A stretch of 64,000 nucleotides of DNA from Paenibacillus sp. (lineage in GTDB: Bacteria > Bacillota > Bacilli > Paenibacillales > Paenibacillaceae), in contig JAILZT010000002.1 of assembly GCA_023512345.1 (NCBI GenBank), positions 496,001 through 560,000 on the forward strand, written 5' to 3'. The number at the start of each line of letters is the position of its first letter. The stretch's first letter is position 1. This document shows positions 61,830 to 64,000 of this stretch, in pieces. The notes beneath the pieces were generated by a model, which saw only the letters and a list, made by a program, of their open reading frames with translations, did not search any database and was not told the origin of the DNA. The position numbers and the translations under genes are program-made.

Positions 61830-62657
61830 TCAATCTTCCAGTCTCTTTAACCAGTTGATAATTGTATCTACCGATTCTCTATACCTCTGCCCTACGAGCA
61901 CCCCGGTATGCGTTGTGTTCCACAGCCCTTTATATTCAGCACGGAGATGCTCCGCTGCCACTCTACCCCGGCGGTCGTCATCATCACACCTAACTGCAGT
62001 AATAACCAAGCACGGGCAAGAAATCGAACGGCTGTCTATGGATATGCCTGTTGCTCCGAAATGAAAAGAAAATGCGCTAAAAGCCTTTGCTGACTCCATG
62101 GTCAGATACTTTTTCTGAAATTCAATGTCGTTCGGTGTTTCATCTATGCTTGAAAGCTCTTCACGGGCCGGGGCAGGCAATAGGATACCAGGTGTCACCC
62201 GGGTTATATCTTGGTAGGGTACGACTTCATGAACCTCTCTGCTTATGCTTGAATCGATTAACACCAACCCGGCGATTTCAGCGGTTTCGGCCAACTTCTG
62301 GGCCAAGATTCCCCCCATGCTAAATCCGATAAGAATTGGCGGTGCACCACATTCAGAGATAACCTCTTTAATATCCTCTATATAATCCTCGAAGGTTATC
62401 TTTGTCATATCCAGCAGTCTGCTTTTGTAGTGACTTCTCAAATTCATCACGTAGCATTTCCACCCTTCACCGATGAAGTGAGGGATATATTTGCTCCACA
62501 TCCAGCTGCCTGTAAAGGCACCATGTACAAAAAGCAAAGGCGGCCTGTTGTTAGCTACCTTCGGGGGAATTACCCCTTCGAATATCTCTAGATATAAATC
62601 GTTATCCCCAAGGTATTTCTCCGTATGGTTGGGCAATTCTTTCGTATAATCTCTCAC
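61830..62657 (-). CDS. Alpha/beta hydrolase under MarR control
   Basis: 275 residues. FVHGAFTGSWMWSKYI (oxyanion loop), GFSMGGILAQKLAE (nucleophile Ser in GFSMGG), and a C-terminal NTTHTGVLVGQRY carrying the likely His. GTG 62657 follows CAGGAGGATGCAATC. The 18-bp palindrome at 62679 lies between it and marR on the same strand. Probable esterase or detoxifying hydrolase; related proteins are called alpha/beta-fold family hydrolases without known substrate. Confidence 0.9.
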   Translation of the reverse strand: MRDYTKELPNHTEKYLGDNDLYLEIFEGVIPPKVANNRPPLLFVHGAFTGSWMWSKYIPHFIGEGWKCYVMNLRSHYKSRLLDMTKITFEDYIEDIKEVISECGAPPILIGFSMGGILAQKLAETAEIAGLVLIDSSISREVHEVVPYQDITRVTPGILLPAPAREELSSIDETPNDIEFQKKYLTMESAKAFSAFSFHFGATGISIDSRSISCPCLVITAVRCDDDDRRGRVAAEHLRAEYKGLWNTTHTGVLVGQRYRESVDTIINWLKRLED

Positions 62658-62678
62658 GATTGCATCCTCCTGATCATT

Positions 62679-62696
62679 TAGTTTGATATCAAACTA
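62679..62696. promoter_or_regulatory. MarR operator between marR and the hydrolase gene
   Basis: TAGTTTGATATCAAACTA, perfect 18-bp palindrome; 16-base match to the site in the marR promoter (63147-63162). Confidence 0.85.
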
Positions 62697-62713
62697 TGTG
62701 TTTAAAATTTTTT

Positions 62714-63136
62714 TTAGAAGTTACGATATATCTTTTCTAAAATGGTAAGCAGATCTTCTTTTTCTTTATCCGAGATATTCAAGTAAAACACGTCTAACAA
62801 TTCCGTAGATACGGATTCAAAGACTGGTTCCAGTTCTCTCCCTTTTGGGGATAAAGCCACATATACAACCCTCGTGTCCTCTCGATCCCTTTCCTTTGTC
62901 ACGTACCCAAGCCGGACCAACTTGTCGACAAGTGCCGTGACCGTAGATTTGTCCTTATGTATCCTCTTGGAAATATCCGCCATAGTGAGTTTGGGGTGCT
63001 TAAATAGCGCATAGATAATATCACCATGCGAAGTACCAATACCGTCTATCCCCTGCTTCACCATCTCTGCAACAATGAACCGATTAACTTTCTCCCTAAT
63101 TTTGGAGATCAATGAAATGATATCTCTAGTTTCCAT
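62714..63136 (-). CDS. MarR-family repressor, leaderless transcript proposed
   Basis: 140 residues from ATG 63136. Winged helix at about residues 30-95: LTMADISKRIHKDKSTVTAL, then LVRLGYVTKERDREDTRVVY. A perfect -10 TATAAT lies six bases ahead of the ATG, so transcription should start at the initiator A: a leaderless mRNA. The operator fills the promoter spacer, and a second operator precedes the hydrolase gene. It represses itself and the hydrolase, and perhaps the divergent DUF1304 gene. Effector unknown. Confidence 0.88.
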   Translation of the reverse strand: METRDIISLISKIREKVNRFIVAEMVKQGIDGIGTSHGDIIYALFKHPKLTMADISKRIHKDKSTVTALVDKLVRLGYVTKERDREDTRVVYVALSPKGRELEPVFESVSTELLDVFYLNISDKEKEDLLTILEKIYRNF

Positions 63137-63142
63137 ACCCGC

Positions 63143-63171
63143 ATTATAGTTTGATATCAAACCAAAGTCAA
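63143..63171 (-). promoter_or_regulatory. marR promoter with operator in the spacer
   Basis: Minus strand: TTGACT (63166-63171), 17 bases, TATAAT (63143-63148). The spacer contains the palindrome GTTTGATATCAAAC (63149-63162). Confidence 0.8.
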
Positions 63172-63278
63172 TTGGGTTTGACAAAAATACAGATTTTAGG
63201 TATATTTGGTTATATAAAATTATATTTTACGCAATATAATTTATATCTATACTAAATGAGATAAACAGGAGGGAATTA

Positions 63279-63650
63279 ATGATGATGATTTTAAGTGCGC
63301 TACTCGTAGCGCTCGTTGCGCTTGAGCATGTATATATTTTAGTTTTAGAAATGTTTATGTGGACTACACCAAGGGCACAGAAGGCGTTCGGGACCAGTAA
63401 GCAGTTTGCACAGGATACTAAATCGCTCGCTGCCAACCAAGGGTTGTATAATGGCTTCCTGGCCGCCGGTTTATTCTGGGGCTTGCTCCATCCGAACGAC
63501 ACGTTCGGGTTTCAGCTTCAGTTGTTTTTTCTAATCTGTGTCGGTGTTGCAGCGATATATGGTGGCATCACTGCTAAGAAATCGATTTTATGGGTTCAGG
63601 GCTTCCCTGCATTTATCGCTATTCTGGCTGTTCTCTTGGCCAATCTGTAA
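63279..63650 (+). CDS. DUF1304 small membrane protein
   Basis: 123 residues, four membrane segments (LSALLVALVALEHVYILVLE; GFLAAGLFWGLL; LFFLICVGVAAIYGG; FPAFIAILAVLL). The early EHVYI...W and NQGLYNGFLA are the family marks. Three ATGs in a row; the first lies 7-8 bases after AGGAGGG. Divergent from marR over a 142-bp gap, so MarR may control it. Function unknown. Overlaps the converging acetyltransferase gene by about 30 bases. Confidence 0.9.
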   Translation: MMMILSALLVALVALEHVYILVLEMFMWTTPRAQKAFGTSKQFAQDTKSLAANQGLYNGFLAAGLFWGLLHPNDTFGFQLQLFFLICVGVAAIYGGITAKKSILWVQGFPAFIAILAVLLANL

Positions 63651-64000
63651 GTTTATCCAACCATTCTTTTTGTAAAATACTCATTTCCCACAGGCTCCAA
63701 AATTCGTTGTCCACTTTTCGTGCTTCCCGGAGTAATCCTTCTTTTACGAACCCAGCCTTTTCGTAACAATGTATAGCGGGCAGATTAAAATCAAATACAC
63801 CGAGGCTGACTCTGTGTAGTTTTAACTGTCCGAATGCAACATTTAGAACCTTTTGTATCATCAGCTGCCCTATGCCATATCCTTTCAAACTTCTTTCCCC
63901 GATTAAGACCTTACCTAATCTTCCCGAATCGTTTATTCGATCCACCGTTAAATTGATATGCCCAATTACCTCACCATTCCCTTCATGTACCACCCTGTAA
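63619..64000 (-). CDS. GNAT-family N-acetyltransferase (5' end outside window)
   Basis: At least 127 residues; the frame is open to the last base so the N-terminus is missing. GEVIGHINLTVD, LIGERSLKGYGIGQLMIQKV (the acetyl-CoA R/Q-x-x-G-x-G/A loop: RSLKGYGIG), and HRVSLGVFDFNLPAIHCYEK followed by AGFVKEGLLREA are typical of the RimJ/RimL-like branch. Acceptor unknown; ribosomal-protein or small-molecule amines are usual. The stop lies inside the end of the DUF1304 gene. Confidence 0.88.
   Translation of the reverse strand, partial: YRVVHEGNGEVIGHINLTVDRINDSGRLGKVLIGERSLKGYGIGQLMIQKVLNVAFGQLKLHRVSLGVFDFNLPAIHCYEKAGFVKEGLLREARKVDNEFWSLWEMSILQKEWLDKLTDWPREQPE

Overview
The window looks like chromosomal DNA from a spore-forming Gram-positive bacterium of the Paenibacillus type. 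The evidence is an alpha/beta small acid-soluble spore protein, a RacA-like chromosome anchor, Spo0M, two enzymes fused to triple SLH cell-wall anchors, two large membrane-bound YesN-type AraC regulators next to Lpl-type solute-binding lipoproteins, strong AAGGAGG-type ribosome binding sites, and SigA promoters close to TTGACA-17-TATAAT. The species assignment is inference. I saw no rRNA, tRNA, CRISPR array, transposase or phage genes.

Layout. 1-2.9 kb: end of an alpha/beta hydrolase, an AraC regulator, a membrane protein and a spore SASP. 3-7.9 kb: a CdaR-type regulator beside a glycerate kinase/GntP permease operon and a divergent APH-like kinase. 7.9-11.9 kb: an SLH-anchored beta-lactamase-fold protein, an AIM24 protein and RacA. 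12-21.6 kb: an oligosaccharide uptake operon (solute-binding lipoprotein, two permeases, TIM-barrel isomerase, two poorly known proteins) with a YesN-type regulator. 21.9-31.6 kb: the myo-inositol catabolic genes iolG-iolB and iolC-iolA-iolD-iolE with a LacI regulator. 31.7-37.1 kb: GH105 and GH38 glycosidases with a divergent AraC regulator. 37.1-42.6 kb: an AT-rich small gene, gene remnants, a repeat block, a TetR-SDR pair and a PAP2 phosphatase-SLH protein. 42.8-47.8 kb: a second YesN regulator, a solute-binding protein without permeases, and spo0M. 47.9-50.4 kb: an amino-acid transporter under a single-aptamer glycine riboswitch, and a secreted LRR protein. 50.5-54.6 kb: a Fur-controlled Fe-siderophore ABC operon. 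54.8-64 kb: VOC protein, ECF sigma factor with SnoaL-like tail, DUF4405 cytochrome, small hypotheticals, a P-loop kinase, HelD, a MarR-alpha/beta hydrolase pair, DUF1304 and a GNAT acetyltransferase cut by the window end.

How genes work together. The iol genes cover inositol dehydrogenation (IolG), dehydration (IolE), ring hydrolysis (IolD), isomerisation (IolB), phosphorylation (IolC) and semialdehyde oxidation (IolA). The aldolase IolJ and a dedicated inositol permease are not in the window. Two iol promoters have matching architecture (-35, 17 bp, TATACT, then an identical 16-bp LacI operator 11-13 bp downstream). The neighbouring ABC operon and glycosidases suggest that this may be a locus for taking up and dismantling an inositol- or mannose-containing plant or microbial glycan, which is inference. 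The most unusual observations are: three genes whose ideal Shine-Dalgarno is followed by AUA, AUU or AUC instead of AUG; two unrelated repressor genes (TetR and MarR) that appear leaderless, with their operators filling the promoter spacer; a nine-unit, 14-nt tandem repeat in the iolC leader; and a PAP2 phosphatase-beta-strand repeat-SLH fusion.
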